Assembly (NCBI GenBank): GCA_013299105.1
Contig: JAAFJY010000004.1
Location: 82,413 to 146,412, forward strand
Source: Chitinophagales bacterium
Lineage (GTDB): Bacteria > Bacteroidota > Bacteroidia > Chitinophagales > Saprospiraceae
Length of the DNA: 64,000 nt
Reading direction: 5' to 3'
The translations under genes were made by a program, and so were the position numbers. Below the pieces are notes generated by a model. The model worked only from the letters and a program-made list of their open reading frames with translations. It did no database searches and was not told the DNA's origin. Of this stretch, positions 63,561 to 64,000 are shown piece after piece; position 1 is the first letter of the stretch, and each line of letters starts with the position of its first letter.

Positions 63561-64000
63561 GAGCTTGCGAAGCAAGCAAAAACAAACAGCGGCACTTTCC
63601 AGCATAGCGTTAGACAGGACGTGTCCTGTCTCTACATGGCATCTGGCGCTGTGATCATCTTTATGGTCAGCGTCATGTTGGAAGATCTGCGAAAACCTGT
63701 GCCAATCGCGTCATCCGCGTGCTAAAAAACAAGCTTGCGAAGCAAGCAAAAACAAATAGCGGCATTTTCCAGCATAGCGTTAGACAGGACACGTCCTGTC
63801 TCTACATGGCATCCGGCGCTGTGATCATCTTTATGGTCAGCGTCATGTTGGAAGATCTGCGAAAACCTGTGCCAATCGCGTCATCCGCGTGCTAAAAAAC
63901 AAGCTTGCGAAGCAAGCAAAAACAAATAGCGGCATTTTCCAGCATAGCGTTAGACAGGACACGTCCTGTCTCTACATGGCATCCGGCGCTGTGATCATCT
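63551..64000 (+). repeat. 170-bp tandem repeat derived from family A, running off the window
   Basis: GCTTGCGAAGCAAGC recurs at 63562, 63732 and 63902, an exact 170-bp period. The second and third units look identical; the first differs at a few bases. Each unit has the hairpin GCTTGC-GAA-GCAAGC, a second hairpin AGACAGGAC-AC-GTCCTGTCT and the family A phrase ATCCGCGTGCTAAAAAA. About 2.6 units are visible. Confidence 0.92.

Overview
The window looks like chromosomal DNA of a Bacteroidota bacterium, probably a Saprospiraceae or Haliscomenobacter-like lineage. Pointers are two TonB-dependent receptors with carboxypeptidase-regulatory N-termini, a DUF4249 lipoprotein, a Bacteroidota-type PurM of about 390 residues, very few Shine-Dalgarno sequences, and TAnnTTTG promoter boxes upstream of several genes. 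The family name is inferred from gene style only; no marker outside the window was available.

Layout. 1-16 kb is mostly core: the 3' part of rpoC with its terminator, a HAD phosphatase, an Rpn-type nuclease with an orphan tail duplicate, a YgjP-type and an M23 peptidase, purM-nth, a truncated BRO-family gene, an RlpA/SPOR protein, a LysE exporter, then mnmA, a lipoprotein and rimM. 16-34 kb holds a hipBA-like module, lipid, sugar and envelope enzymes, a TonB receptor, an AAA/PD-(D/E)XK protein, a propeller protein beside a GH140-like enzyme, and an exported LanC-like protein. 34-57 kb holds a membrane patatin, an M20 amidohydrolase, a secreted PHP-GDPD fusion, an oxidoreductase, dnaG, a TonB receptor/DUF4249/MG2-like operon, a GNAT enzyme, a 46-residue membrane protein, an esterase and a second AAA/PD-(D/E)XK protein.

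The most striking object is a CRISPR array at 57198-63437. It has 90 copies of one 36-nt repeat, all seemingly identical, and 89 spacers of 32-36 nt. No cas gene lies in the window. From memory, the repeat resembles type VI-A (Cas13a) repeats: a CCAAAA-x2-GA-x-GGGGACT core with a short stem. An AT-rich leader-like flank lies to the left. Many spacers read as sense 5' ends of genes on the minus strand, so guides transcribed rightward would be antisense to mRNA. The last spacer contains a textbook tRNA T-arm. Together these point to an RNA-targeting system whose effector lies outside the window.

The intergenic space is full of dispersed elements: family A (about 210-310 bp, terminal inverted repeats), family B (long imperfect palindrome, one copy invaded by a second palindrome), and families C, D and E. 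Families A and C share a small GCGNAGC-capped hairpin whose stem changes in a compensatory way from copy to copy. A 170-bp tandem array derived from family A runs off the right edge, directly beyond the CRISPR array.
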